Assembly: GCA_022510725.1 (NCBI GenBank)
Contig: JAFLSW010000022.1
Coordinates: forward strand, 1 to 38,015
Length of the DNA stretch: 38,015 nucleotides
Direction: 5' to 3'
Source: Lachnospiraceae bacterium
GTDB taxonomy: Bacteria; Bacillota; Clostridia; Lachnospirales; Lachnospiraceae
Below the pieces are notes generated by a model. The model was not told the DNA's origin, ran no database searches, and saw only the letters and a list, made by a program, of their open reading frames with translations. Shown piece after piece: positions 17,250 through 25,795 of the stretch (position 1 is its first letter; each line of letters begins with the position of its first letter). A program made the position numbers and the translations under genes.

Positions 17250-19752
17250 TTTTGGCAAAAAAAATAAATATGTACCGGCTACTCCCTTTTGCGGCTATGA
17301 TATGGCGGAAAATAATCTCCATGACAAAAGAGATTCCCTGATCCACTGCACCATAAAGGGGCTGCTTATCTTTTCAGCTACTTTTGGCTGTATTTCCGGT
17401 GTCCTGTCAGAATTTGACATCATCTATAACTATGTCAATGTGTTTATCGTATTATTTCTTTTTTCCATGGCTATCTCTTTGATCCATATCAAAAAATGGA
17501 TCTTTAATGTGGGCTATCCTGTTATCTTTGTCCTTTTTTCCACCATGCTGCTGCGTTACCGCGTCTTTGTAAACAGCGGTTTCCAGGCGCTGACCAACAT
17601 TATCAACGAAGAATACAGCGCTCATTTTCTCATGCAGTTTACAAGAGAATCCACTGAGACTATTACAGACAGATATCTGACCATTACCATGGCGGCGATC
17701 TTTATCGGCATTTTCCTTGCCATTCTGATCAATGTGGGGATATTTAATGATATGTATTTCCTCATTACCTTTAATCTGACCTTCTGGCCTCTCCAGCTTG
17801 GCATATATATCGGCAAATATCCTTCTTTTTTATCTCTCGGCTTTTTGTTTTTCTCTTATTTTGCTGTTTATACCTTAAAGCACAGCGGCCATTATATTTT
17901 CGTTTATCCGGAAAAGAAACCCAAATATACTCTTAGCTATAAACGCTGGGCCAAAGAAGGCACCAGGCATTATGTGTTTTATAAATCCAATGCGAGAAAT
18001 ATGATGCAGCTTTGTCTGTTTGCCTTGGTGATCTCTTTATTCTTTTCCTCTTTTGCCATGGCATCCGTTCCCCGTTCCCAGAATGAAGCTGCGCAATCCG
18101 GCGCTTTAAAGCAAAGAGCGGATGAATATGTACAGATCTTTGTCCGAAACGGCCTGTACGGCTTATTTAACCGCTATGAAGCTGCCGGTGGTATCAGCAA
18201 CGGCCGCTTAGGCGGTGTCAGCAGCGTGCGTCCCGACTACCAGACGGATCTGATCGTCACCTTTGTTCCTTATGCTTACGAAACAGTCTATCTGAAGGCT
18301 TTTACCGGTCAGGAGTATACTTCCTCCAAATGGAATGAGCCGGGAGAAGGTTATCTTCCCTATCGGTATATGATTTTAGAAGGGCTGGGGGAAGATGCAC
18401 CATTTGTCGAAAGCAGGACCTTACAGACTTTGATGGAAAGCTATGTGTTTCCACCCATGTCAGGTAAAATGATCATTGAAAATGTGGATGCGGGTATGAA
18501 TCATGTATTTCTTCCATACTATACTTCTTCCCTGCCCTCTCGCTCTTCTGTCAGCAAGGAAAGCATCATTCAGGGATTGTTGGCTGAAGGAAATTCCATG
18601 GAAGTGGAATACATTCCCTATTCCCCTTCCCAAACGGATCTGACCCGTACCATGTTGGAAACCTTTCAATTTACCCGGGATGAGGAGGAGCAGGACAGAT
18701 TTGATGTATATCAGCTGGAATGCTATGAAAATTATTTGCAGATTCCGGAAAATATCCGGGAAGAGATCATGTCTTACCATGACCAAATCGGTACATCGGA
18801 AGATCTGAATGAGCAGATCTTTCTGATCCGAAATTTCTTTTTCAATAATTATAACTATACTCTGTCTCCCGGTGCTACACCCTGGAACAAAGACTTTGTC
18901 ACTTACTTTTTAAGCGACCAGAAGGAAGGCTATTGTGCTCATTTTGCTTCTGCAGCCACCCTGCTGTTTCGTTCCTATGGTATCCCGGCCAGATATATTG
19001 AAGGCTATGTGATCAGCCAGTATGCGATTTCCGAACGTGCCGCACTGACTGACTACAATTATGAAGATTTCTTTCAAGGAGAAAACATTTTAGGTGCTTC
19101 TAATGTGGTAGAGGTAGAGGTAAACGACGGCGATGCCCATGCGTGGGTGGAGATATTTGTAGACGGCTGCGGATGGGTTCCCATTGAAGTAACTCCTCCT
19201 TCCCAGGATGCGGAGGAGACCACTTATGCTGATTTCCTCTCTGCCTTATCCGGCTTGTTGGATTCCGATCAGCCCATGGATGCCGATGCGGGAAATACCG
19301 CAACAGATACCATAAGCAGATTGTTTTCCTCCCTCCAGTTCCAGAACTCGCCTATTATAACGGTGTTCATTTTGATCCTGGCTGCAGCGCTGCTCTCTCC
19401 CGTTTTGCTTACGATCCTGCGCAGCCTGCGGGCTTACCTGGCGCGCAAAAAAGCTTACAGGGAAGGCCGCTATGATATATGCATTGCCTATGCATATCAG
19501 AAATTTGTCCGCCGCCTTCATAGAAAATACCCTGAAGAGAAGCTGACACTGCCTAAAGATGTGGCAGCATTGTTGACCCTGTTGGAGGCAGAAGGCACTG
19601 CCTCATTTGCAGCAGAAAATGCAGCGAATACAGCATCCATTGAAGAGATCATTGATCTGACGGAAGAAGCCTGCTTTAGTTCCAAACAGGTTACACAAAA
19701 GGATGCAGATTTCCTGATAGCATATTACAAAAAAAGGAAGAAGCGGATCTAA
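17230..19752 (+). CDS. Membrane-anchored transglutaminase-like protein
   Basis: An 840-residue protein of the TgpA-like arrangement. Several membrane helices fill the first 285 residues, an extracytoplasmic linker follows, then a transglutaminase core (about 505-660), another helix near 695-720 and a cytoplasmic DUF4129-like tail. The catalytic cysteine is Cys569 in GYCAHFAS and the histidine is His637 in DAHAWVE. The third residue position is Glu653 (VPIEVTPP) where classical members have Asp. The role is probably peptide cross-linking or cleavage at the cell surface, with MoxR and DUF58 as partners; the substrate is unknown. The ATG six bases after AAAGGAG was chosen over one four bases earlier in another frame. 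The stop lies in the loop of a terminator. Confidence 0.88.
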   Translation: MFLQKFNFGKKNKYVPATPFCGYDMAENNLHDKRDSLIHCTIKGLLIFSATFGCISGVLSEFDIIYNYVNVFIVLFLFSMAISLIHIKKWIFNVGYPVIFVLFSTMLLRYRVFVNSGFQALTNIINEEYSAHFLMQFTRESTETITDRYLTITMAAIFIGIFLAILINVGIFNDMYFLITFNLTFWPLQLGIYIGKYPSFLSLGFLFFSYFAVYTLKHSGHYIFVYPEKKPKYTLSYKRWAKEGTRHYVFYKSNARNMMQLCLFALVISLFFSSFAMASVPRSQNEAAQSGALKQRADEYVQIFVRNGLYGLFNRYEAAGGISNGRLGGVSSVRPDYQTDLIVTFVPYAYETVYLKAFTGQEYTSSKWNEPGEGYLPYRYMILEGLGEDAPFVESRTLQTLMESYVFPPMSGKMIIENVDAGMNHVFLPYYTSSLPSRSSVSKESIIQGLLAEGNSMEVEYIPYSPSQTDLTRTMLETFQFTRDEEEQDRFDVYQLECYENYLQIPENIREEIMSYHDQIGTSEDLNEQIFLIRNFFFNNYNYTLSPGATPWNKDFVTYFLSDQKEGYCAHFASAATLLFRSYGIPARYIEGYVISQYAISERAALTDYNYEDFFQGENILGASNVVEVEVNDGDAHAWVEIFVDGCGWVPIEVTPPSQDAEETTYADFLSALSGLLDSDQPMDADAGNTATDTISRLFSSLQFQNSPIITVFILILAAALLSPVLLTILRSLRAYLARKKAYREGRYDICIAYAYQKFVRRLHRKYPEEKLTLPKDVAALLTLLEAEGTASFAAENAANTASIEEIIDLTEEACFSSKQVTQKDADFLIAYYKKRKKRI

Positions 19753-19768
19753 CCGCTTCTTCCTTTTT
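19731..19768. terminator. Bidirectional intrinsic terminator
   Basis: A perfect 16-base stem (arms 19731-19746 and 19753-19768) with a six-base loop, ending in a T5 run on the plus strand and, by symmetry, T5 on the minus strand. It ends the MoxR/DUF58/transglutaminase operon, whose last stop codon sits at the loop, and the convergent desuccinylase-like operon, whose stop codon begins inside the other arm. Confidence 0.92.
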
Positions 19769-20702
19769 ATTCATGAAGTCTATGTATCAACTGATATGCA
19801 ATATCTCCCTCTCCGATCAAAGGATCGGTATGAGCAAAGAACACAACGCCTTCCGTTCCTGCACGGATCACATTCTTTACTTCTCCTACATAAGGATCTA
19901 TGATCTCCGCCATAGGCTGTTTATAACGGACCGCCTCCCCGGGTGTTACCAGACCCCTGAAGATTCCTCCCGTTTCACAGACCACATTGCTTAGATCTTC
20001 CTCCAGGATAATATGAGAGATAAAGCCGCTGTGGCTTTCATACTTAATGGTCCCCATTCTGGTCAAAAAACGCAGAACAGCTGCCACTGCCTGCTTGGCG
20101 CTGCTTTCATCTATGACTGAGGTTTTATTGGTATAGACGGAAAACGCTGCTGTCATCTCATCCTGCCAGTTATAGTTAATGGTCTTGGTATCGATAGGCA
20201 TAGGTTTTCTCACCAACACATAAGGAAGCCCGAAAAGATTGGCTAAGGAAGTATTTTGATAACCTGTCTCCATCATCCGCACATGGGGCACAAAATCTCC
20301 CGGCGTATAAAAGGAGGAAAATTGAATGCCATAGCTATAATCCTTGATCCGCTCCATCAGATTATGGGCAATCCTGCCTACCGTTTCACCATAATCATTT
20401 CCCGGAAACTTGCGATTGATGTCTATATTGTCAAAAGGCCAAAACCGTTTCCCCACATTCATGGAATAATAACTGACACCGGGAATGACCAGTATTTCTT
20501 TATTACTGCTGATACAGTTATGATTCTCCAGTTCCCGCAAAGCCTTTACCAGCTGGGAGCAGATATAGAGCTGCTGGATCTCATTCCCTCGTAAAGGCCC
20601 CAGGATACATGCTGCCGGATCTCCTTTGCCAAAGCTATAGCCTTTGATCTCATAATCCTCTCTGTAAGGCGCTTTCATGGTAAAAATAGTCCGTTCTTTC
20701 AT
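19767..20702 (-). CDS. Desuccinylase/aspartoacylase-like protein lacking the zinc histidines (probable pseudo-enzyme)
   Basis: A 311-residue paralogue of the next upstream gene. The fold markers are retained: DINRKFPG (94-101, against DLNRMFPG in the paralogue) and the C-terminal beta domain ending GEGDIAYQL. Where the paralogue has GAHGDE, this protein has PLRGNE (36-41), so the first zinc histidine is lost. Where the paralogue has DVHAS it has QFSS (about 127-130), losing the second, and VIDES (196-200) stands in place of the catalytic VIEMG. I infer that it does not hydrolyse in the usual way and may be a regulatory or structural partner. Its start overlaps the stop of the paralogue (ATGA), so the two are made together. 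Confidence 0.8.
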   Translation of the reverse strand: MKERTIFTMKAPYREDYEIKGYSFGKGDPAACILGPLRGNEIQQLYICSQLVKALRELENHNCISSNKEILVIPGVSYYSMNVGKRFWPFDNIDINRKFPGNDYGETVGRIAHNLMERIKDYSYGIQFSSFYTPGDFVPHVRMMETGYQNTSLANLFGLPYVLVRKPMPIDTKTINYNWQDEMTAAFSVYTNKTSVIDESSAKQAVAAVLRFLTRMGTIKYESHSGFISHIILEEDLSNVVCETGGIFRGLVTPGEAVRYKQPMAEIIDPYVGEVKNVIRAGTEGVVFFAHTDPLIGEGDIAYQLIHRLHE

Positions 20703-21643
20703 GATGCCGCCTCCTTACCCTTTATGATGCGGGCAAGCAAAGAGCCTTCATATACTACAGGATGCTCTCGCATGGTAAATACCATTCCGTCATATCCTGC
20801 CTTTACTCTATTCAGCACTTTCCCTCGCAAAGGATCGATGATCTCTCCCAGGACATCCGATTTCCTTACAATCCCATAGTTCTTTTCATACGGAACAAAA
20901 ATTCCCGATTCCGAAGAACGGATAAATTCGATATCCGCATTGGTTACGATCCTGGGCGTTTGGGTCTTGATCTCTTCCCCGTCCCATAACCCCATCTGTT
21001 TCATTAAATGAAAAATGCCGTCCACTGCCTGCAATCCATACTTCCTGTTGATACGGTTCCCCAGTCCCATTTCTATAACAAGAGAGGGTACCCCCAGTTT
21101 GCTGAGGCTGTAGGAAAGAGTTGCTTCGTGATCTGTGGCAGTATTATTGATCCAGATCAGATCTACATTTAAATGCTTTGCATAGGGCAGCATCATCTTT
21201 TCAAATTCATCGCTGATACGCACCTGGGGAATTTCCTTTACAAAAGTATCAGAAGCATGGACATCGATACAAATGTCGGAGCCTAAAAGAGAAGCCTCCA
21301 GCTGGGCCGCCATTTTATCCATCATGCCTCCGTCCTGATTTCCGGGAAACATCCTGTTTAAATCCATATCTATTTTAGGCAGGGTACGCATGCCGCTGTC
21401 CATTCCCAAAGGATTCATGACCGGATAAACATCTACGGTTCCCCTCAGCAATTGCGGGTTTTTTCGAATCCTCCTGATGATCTCATAACAAACAAACTGT
21501 CCCTCCAGTTCGTCCCCATGTGCGCCTGTCACAATACTGATACGCCCACGGTTTTCTTTTCCCTCTTCCGGCTGCAGTCTGTTCCTTTTGATCAGAAGAT
21601 TTTCATGCACCGGAAGCTGGAGCTTTACTACATTTTCTATCAT
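20699..21643 (-). CDS. Succinylglutamate desuccinylase/aspartoacylase-family zinc hydrolase
   Basis: A 314-residue M14-like metallohydrolase of the AstE/AspA group, which removes acyl groups from amino acids or related small molecules. Zinc ligands and catalytic residues are visible: His42 and Glu45 in GAHGDE, His129 in DVHAS and Glu191 in VIEMG; DLNRMFPG (94-101) is the substrate-site signature. The C-terminal beta domain runs from about 215. No arginine-succinyl pathway genes are near, so the substrate cannot be assigned. It overlaps the degenerate paralogue by four bases and lies 13 bases after the TetR gene, which may regulate it. Confidence 0.87.
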   Translation of the reverse strand: MIENVVKLQLPVHENLLIKRNRLQPEEGKENRGRISIVTGAHGDELEGQFVCYEIIRRIRKNPQLLRGTVDVYPVMNPLGMDSGMRTLPKIDMDLNRMFPGNQDGGMMDKMAAQLEASLLGSDICIDVHASDTFVKEIPQVRISDEFEKMMLPYAKHLNVDLIWINNTATDHEATLSYSLSKLGVPSLVIEMGLGNRINRKYGLQAVDGIFHLMKQMGLWDGEEIKTQTPRIVTNADIEFIRSSESGIFVPYEKNYGIVRKSDVLGEIIDPLRGKVLNRVKAGYDGMVFTMREHPVVYEGSLLARIIKGKEAAS

Positions 21644-21656
21644 TCCGGTAATTCTC

Positions 21657-22250
21657 CTACTCTTCTCTTAACAAACCTTTCATTAAATAAAGTATTTCCC
21701 GATTTACAGTCTTTTCACTGATCCCCACAGTCTGGGACATGATCCTTAAACCTTCCAATACATACATGATATTCCTTGCGGCGCCCGCAGGATCATCACA
21801 GATAAATTCCCCTGTTTCACTTCCGTCTGTGATCAGTTTCTCAATGATCTGCACTGCTGCATCAAACTGGTTTTTGATGGGATGCTCGCTTTTGATGAAA
21901 GAATTAGCAAAGAAAAACTCATAGGTGGCCATGGTCAGGCTGTCTTCCTTTTGACAGAGTTCTTTTTTCTGTTCCTGTAAAAACAGCGCCAGAATATCGG
22001 AACTGCTGGCATTCTCATGCAAGGCTTTGGTAAAGACATCTTCCTCTCCGCCTTCCCCGGTCTCTTTCATATTTAAAACCTCTAAAAAAATCTCTCTGGT
22101 ACTGTCAAAATAAAGATACAGACCGCCCCTGCTGATCTCACAGGCTTCCACGATATCCTTCATGGTCACATCCTTAAATCCCCTTTTCGCAAAGACTTCT
22201 CTGGCTTTTTTTAGTATAAATGCTTTTTTCCTGACTGATTTTTCTCCCAT
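21657..22250 (-). CDS. TetR/AcrR-family transcriptional regulator
   Basis: A 197-residue repressor-type protein. The N-terminal helix-turn-helix (about 10-55) has the classic features: REVFAKRGFKDVTMKDIVEA, then ISRGGLYLYFDSTREIF. The ligand-binding C-terminal domain (60-197) is family-variable, so the inducer is unknown. The ATG is ten bases after GGAG. Position directly ahead of the desuccinylase-like pair, with 13 bases between, suggests it belongs to their operon and may control it; I did not find a convincing palindrome. Confidence 0.9.
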   Translation of the reverse strand: MGEKSVRKKAFILKKAREVFAKRGFKDVTMKDIVEACEISRGGLYLYFDSTREIFLEVLNMKETGEGGEEDVFTKALHENASSSDILALFLQEQKKELCQKEDSLTMATYEFFFANSFIKSEHPIKNQFDAAVQIIEKLITDGSETGEFICDDPAGAARNIMYVLEGLRIMSQTVGISEKTVNREILYLMKGLLREE

Positions 22251-22292
22251 AATATCTTACTCCGTTTTCTCTTCTGAACTGCTAATATCTTC

Positions 22293-22787
22293 CTACTTTG
22301 ACATGTTGTTTATCATGTTTCCCACTTCTGTCCCAAGGGGATCATTCCAATACTCCATGCACTCTTTTGCTTTTTTCAAAATCTCTAAAAAGATCCTGTT
22401 TTCCACGCCCTCTTTCCATAAATGGGCCTTTGTCCTGCCACCTAATATATATTTGGATAAGATACAACACAGGGGTTCCATATGCATAATATCTGCCTGC
22501 TTGACGGCCTTCATCTCATCCCTGAGGGTATCTATCCGATTCCTGGTATAAAAGTATGGGTAGTTTCTATCCATAAATACGGTGTTGCCGGCTTCCTTTA
22601 CGAAATTGAGCAGCACGCTGTCATATACGGGAAATGCCATGGTACTGGTCATTTTGCTATCCTGATAATCCTGAGAAACATCTTTGCCGCTTTTCTTTTC
22701 CAGATAAGGAATATATTGAATCAACTTTGTGACATCATCTTTGTATATGTTGATATAATAGTCCTTGGTCATTTTTTCGTCCTGCAT
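22293..22787 (-). CDS. Unrecognised soluble protein (164 residues)
   Basis: No family is recognised. It has no signal peptide and no membrane segment. The composition is mixed and it is predicted to be mostly helical, with aromatic-rich stretches (KDYYINIYKDDV near 8-19, and NYPYFYTRNR near 75-84) and a CCILSKYILGGR segment near 107-118. The second ATG (six codons in, MTKDYY) has AGGA seven bases upstream, while the first has GGAG four bases upstream, so the start is undecided between 22787 and 22772. It lies 42 bases upstream of the TetR gene on the same strand and may be transcribed with it. A promoter is visible upstream. Confidence 0.72.
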   Translation of the reverse strand: MQDEKMTKDYYINIYKDDVTKLIQYIPYLEKKSGKDVSQDYQDSKMTSTMAFPVYDSVLLNFVKEAGNTVFMDRNYPYFYTRNRIDTLRDEMKAVKQADIMHMEPLCCILSKYILGGRTKAHLWKEGVENRIFLEILKKAKECMEYWNDPLGTEVGNMINNMSK

Positions 22788-22843
22788 AAAACTCCGAACC
22801 TCCTGCTTTTATCCTTTTGTGACATCCATGTCGATTACTATCT

Positions 22844-22871
22844 ATTTTACCATAATTTTGAAAAATGTACA
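22844..22871 (-). promoter_or_regulatory. Probable promoter for the unrecognised gene and tetR operon
   Basis: On the minus strand TGTACA (22866-22871), 16 bases, then TAAAAT (22844-22849) preceded by TGG, an extended -10 form. It lies between the vanZ terminator and the first gene, so an operon of the 164-residue protein, TetR and the desuccinylase-like pair is plausible. Confidence 0.5.
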
Positions 22872-22922
22872 GATGAGAATAGAGAAATGATGAAGATCCT
22901 TTTATTTTTCTTTTATGCCTAA

Positions 22923-22962
22923 AAACCGCTGTAAAAACCAAAGTTGAATTTTACAGCGGTTT
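22923..22962 (-). terminator. Intrinsic terminator after the vanZ-like gene
   Basis: A 14-base perfect stem (22923-22936 with 22949-22962), 12-base loop, T5 run on the minus-strand exit side and an even longer T tract on the plus side. The vanZ-like stop codon lies in the stem itself, so ribosomes reaching the stop would meet the hairpin. On the minus strand it closes the htpG-vanZ transcript. Confidence 0.88.
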
Positions 22963-23488
22963 ATTTTTTTGCCAACGGCGCAAATATAGTCTTCCTGCCA
23001 ATAAATCCGATGATCCTGGTAACCAGAATGCCAAGGAAAGCACCACAGCTATCAATGACCACATCCCTTTTTGAGGGGGTCCGTCCTGCCACAAAGGATT
23101 GATGGTACTCGTCCAGACAGGCAAATCCCACACAGAAAGCTCCCGCAAAAAGAACCAAAGGAAGACCTCGCATACCATACACATACAGAGGAAATGCCAC
23201 TGTAACGGCCAAAATAAAATATTCCGTAAAGTGGCCTAATTTCCTCACATGATAATGATACTTTTTAACATAGGCTTCGATCTGAGCCTCACTCAGATCT
23301 TTGTCTAAAACCTCATCCGCCACCCGTACCACCATTTTGGTCACCTTGTAGCTTAGAGCGGAAGAATCTGCCCCGCCCTGTGCCGAGAACTGATAGATCA
23401 TGACCATGACCACAATGGCAGGTACGAACGACAAAGGCTTTAATATGGTTCGCAATAAAGTTTTGATAAACAGCAGGATATATCTCAT
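22961..23488 (-). CDS. VanZ-family membrane protein
   Basis: A 175-residue protein with the VanZ-like signature: RKLGHFTEYFILA (82-94), then DEYHQSFVAGRTPSKRDVVID (126-146), and about four membrane helices (near 17-34, 84-104, 108-124 and 145-163). VanZ of enterococci gives low-level teicoplanin resistance. Most genomic relatives have no van operon and an unknown envelope role, and that applies here since no other van genes are nearby. It starts 15 bases after the htpG stop and is probably co-transcribed from the heat-shock promoter. Confidence 0.9.
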   Translation of the reverse strand: MRYILLFIKTLLRTILKPLSFVPAIVVMVMIYQFSAQGGADSSALSYKVTKMVVRVADEVLDKDLSEAQIEAYVKKYHYHVRKLGHFTEYFILAVTVAFPLYVYGMRGLPLVLFAGAFCVGFACLDEYHQSFVAGRTPSKRDVVIDSCGAFLGILVTRIIGFIGRKTIFAPLAKK

Positions 23489-23503
23489 GATCTCTCCTAT
23501 TTC

Positions 23504-25570
23504 CTATTTTGTGAGGAGCATCATAATATCATTGCTACGGGCAATGAACTTCGTCATGGCTTCCGGAGAAAGAGGCGCATTCTGTAACACTGCCAGATCG
23601 TAAAGCTGTTCACAGATCAGTTTGGTATTTTCTCCGTCCTCATGCTCCATTACATAGGTCACCAAAGGATGGTTTGCATTTAGTACCAGCGTTTCTCCTT
23701 CATTTCCGAACATACCCATATCCATGCCGCCTACAGAATACATCTTCATCATATCCTGCATCCTGCGGGTCTCTTCGGAAATGGTCAGCATGGATGAGAT
23801 CTTTTTGTTTTTCAGCTTCTCCAGTTTTACTGTCAGCTTCTCTTTCTTTAAAGCCTTTTTCATCATAGCGGCTAAGGCTTCCGCTTTCTGATCCAGTTCT
23901 TCCTGTGCCTTTTTGGATGTTCTGGATTTGAAGGTATCGGTCAGATCTGCATCAATACGGCTGAACTTGATGCCCTCATTTTTGGATTCCAACTGGCTGA
24001 TAAAGGGCTGGTCGATCTTCTCCGTCAGATAAACGGCATCCATTTTTGCCTGTTTAAACATATTGATATACTGGCTCTGCTGATTTTCATCGGTCACATA
24101 GTAAATGACCTTTTCCTTTTTCTCTTCTTCCTCGCCATCAGCTTCTTCTACGATCTCAGCTTCCACCTTCTCGCCCTTTTCGTCTACTGCCGTCTCGCCA
24201 TCCTCTTCGGTATCGATAGGCTTTACTTCCAGACATTCGGGCAGGGTCATATAGTTGCCATCCAGATTTTTAAAGAGGATATAATCTGTCATCTTCTCGC
24301 AGAACTTATCATCCTTTAAGCAGCCGAACTTGATAAAGGGGCTGATATCGTCCCAATATTTCTCGTATTCTTCTTTTTCTGTCTTGCACATGCCTGCCAG
24401 CTTATCGGCTACCTTTTTGCTGATGTAGTCGGAGATCTTTTTCACAAAACCGTCGTTCTGCAGCGCGGAACGAGATACATTTAAAGGCAGGTCGGGACAA
24501 TCGATCACACCTTTTAAGAGCATTAAAAACTCCGGAATGACCTCTTTGATGTTATCCGCAATAAATACCTGATTGTTGTAAAGCTTAATGGTTCCCTCAA
24601 TGGATTCATACTCCATGTTGATCTTGGGGAAGTAAAGGATACCCTTTAAGTTGAAAGGATAATCCATATTCAGATGGATCCAGAACAAAGGCTCCTTGTA
24701 ATCATGGAACACCCTGCGATAAAACTCCAGATACTCCTCTTTTGTACATTCATTAGGATGCTTGCTCCAAAGGGGAGCGGTGTCGTTGACCAACTCAGGC
24801 CGCTTTTTGATCTTGAATTTTTTCTCGGTCTCTTTCTTTTCTCCATCCTCACCGGTTTCTTCCTTGGGTGCGATCTCTTCTACCACCTCATCGGTAGGAA
24901 GAAGCTCTGCTTCTGTCACCGTTTCGGTATCCTGGGTGTTTTCCTTGCCCACATAGATCTCATAAGGCATAAAGGAACAATATTTCTTAATAACCTCTTT
25001 TGCTTCATATTCATTACAGAACTTCAGGCAGTCCTCATTGACAAAAAGGGTAATGGTAGTACCCACTTCTTCCCTGCTGCCATCCTGCATATCAAATTCT
25101 GTTCCGCCGTCGCATTCCCAATGAACGGCAGTTGCACCGTCTTTGTAGGAAAGGGTATCGATGTGAACTGCATCCGATACCATAAATGCGGAATAAAAGC
25201 CCAGACCAAAATGACCGATGATCTGATCCTCATTGGCCTTGTCCTTATATTTCTCGATAAAATCAGAAGCGCCGGAAAAAGCGATCTGATTGATATATTC
25301 CTCAACTTCATCTGCTGTCATGCCCAGACCGTTATCGGAAATCGTAATGGTCTTTTTCTCCGGGCTGACTTCTACTTTAATCCCCGGAACATAGCCCTCG
25401 GGCAAAGTATATTCGCCCATCATATCCAGCTTTTTCAGCTTGGTAATGGCATCACATCCGTTGGAGATCAATTCTCTGTAAAAAATATCGTGGTCCGAAT
25501 ATAACCACTTTTTAATAATGGGAAAAATGTTATCGCTGTTAATGGATAAGCTGCCGTGCTTGTTAGACAT
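23504..25570 (-). CDS. htpG: Molecular chaperone HtpG (Hsp90) with long charged linkers
   Basis: Bacterial Hsp90, a homodimeric ATP-dependent chaperone. The N-terminal GHKL ATPase has ELISNGCDA (33-41; Asn37 coordinates Mg2+), DNGLGM (79-84) and GHFGLGFYSAF (119-129). The middle domain (about 257-450) contains LNVSRSALQND, and the C-terminal dimerisation domain ends the protein. At 688 residues it is longer than the typical 620-635. Two highly charged stretches account for this: about 211-256, between the N and middle domains, and about 452-487, rich in Glu and Lys. Its promoter carries a CIRCE operator. The vanZ-like gene follows closely. The SD-like AAAGGA lies about 12 bases from the ATG, a long spacing. 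Confidence 0.96.
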   Translation of the reverse strand: MSNKHGSLSINSDNIFPIIKKWLYSDHDIFYRELISNGCDAITKLKKLDMMGEYTLPEGYVPGIKVEVSPEKKTITISDNGLGMTADEVEEYINQIAFSGASDFIEKYKDKANEDQIIGHFGLGFYSAFMVSDAVHIDTLSYKDGATAVHWECDGGTEFDMQDGSREEVGTTITLFVNEDCLKFCNEYEAKEVIKKYCSFMPYEIYVGKENTQDTETVTEAELLPTDEVVEEIAPKEETGEDGEKKETEKKFKIKKRPELVNDTAPLWSKHPNECTKEEYLEFYRRVFHDYKEPLFWIHLNMDYPFNLKGILYFPKINMEYESIEGTIKLYNNQVFIADNIKEVIPEFLMLLKGVIDCPDLPLNVSRSALQNDGFVKKISDYISKKVADKLAGMCKTEKEEYEKYWDDISPFIKFGCLKDDKFCEKMTDYILFKNLDGNYMTLPECLEVKPIDTEEDGETAVDEKGEKVEAEIVEEADGEEEEKKEKVIYYVTDENQQSQYINMFKQAKMDAVYLTEKIDQPFISQLESKNEGIKFSRIDADLTDTFKSRTSKKAQEELDQKAEALAAMMKKALKKEKLTVKLEKLKNKKISSMLTISEETRRMQDMMKMYSVGGMDMGMFGNEGETLVLNANHPLVTYVMEHEDGENTKLICEQLYDLAVLQNAPLSPEAMTKFIARSNDIMMLLTK

Positions 25571-25637
25571 AAAAAATCACAATCCTTTCTCTTTTATGGG
25601 AAGCGGACATATGGTCTTATGGCTTCCAACAATAAGA

Positions 25638-25666
25638 AGTTTACAACCCTATTCGCAAATCGTCAA
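25638..25666 (-). promoter_or_regulatory. sigma-A promoter of htpG
   Basis: On the minus strand TTGACG (25661-25666), 17 bases, TAAACT (25638-25643), leaving a leader of about 60 bases before the htpG start. The CIRCE operator ends seven bases upstream of the -35 box, so HrcA would act from just upstream of the promoter. Confidence 0.75.
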
Positions 25667-25673
25667 GAAAAAA

Positions 25674-25700
25674 TTAGCACTCATTTTATCTGAGTGCTAA
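25674..25700. promoter_or_regulatory. CIRCE operator (HrcA binding site)
   Basis: TTAGCACTC, nine-base spacer, GAGTGCTAA: a perfect match to the CIRCE inverted repeat bound by the heat-shock repressor HrcA. It lies upstream of the htpG promoter and no other gene on either strand begins close by. CIRCE normally controls groESL and dnaK operons; in Bacillus subtilis htpG is not under HrcA, so the placement is noteworthy. Confidence 0.93.
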
Positions 25701-25795
25701 TAACATTTGGGAAACCCAGTAAAATCAAGGGTTATGCAATTCTTAAATTTTTATAAACCAAATCTTTTTCGGAGGAAGAAACCATTATCTATCGA

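Noticed and set aside
22961-23488. Glycopeptide resistance gene
   Set aside because: The protein is VanZ-like, but no vanA, vanH, vanX, vanR or vanS is present; most such homologues are not part of resistance operons.
24674-25504. Plus-strand open frame of 276 codons inside htpG
   Set aside because: It is antisense to conserved HtpG domains, has no ribosome site and no family similarity.
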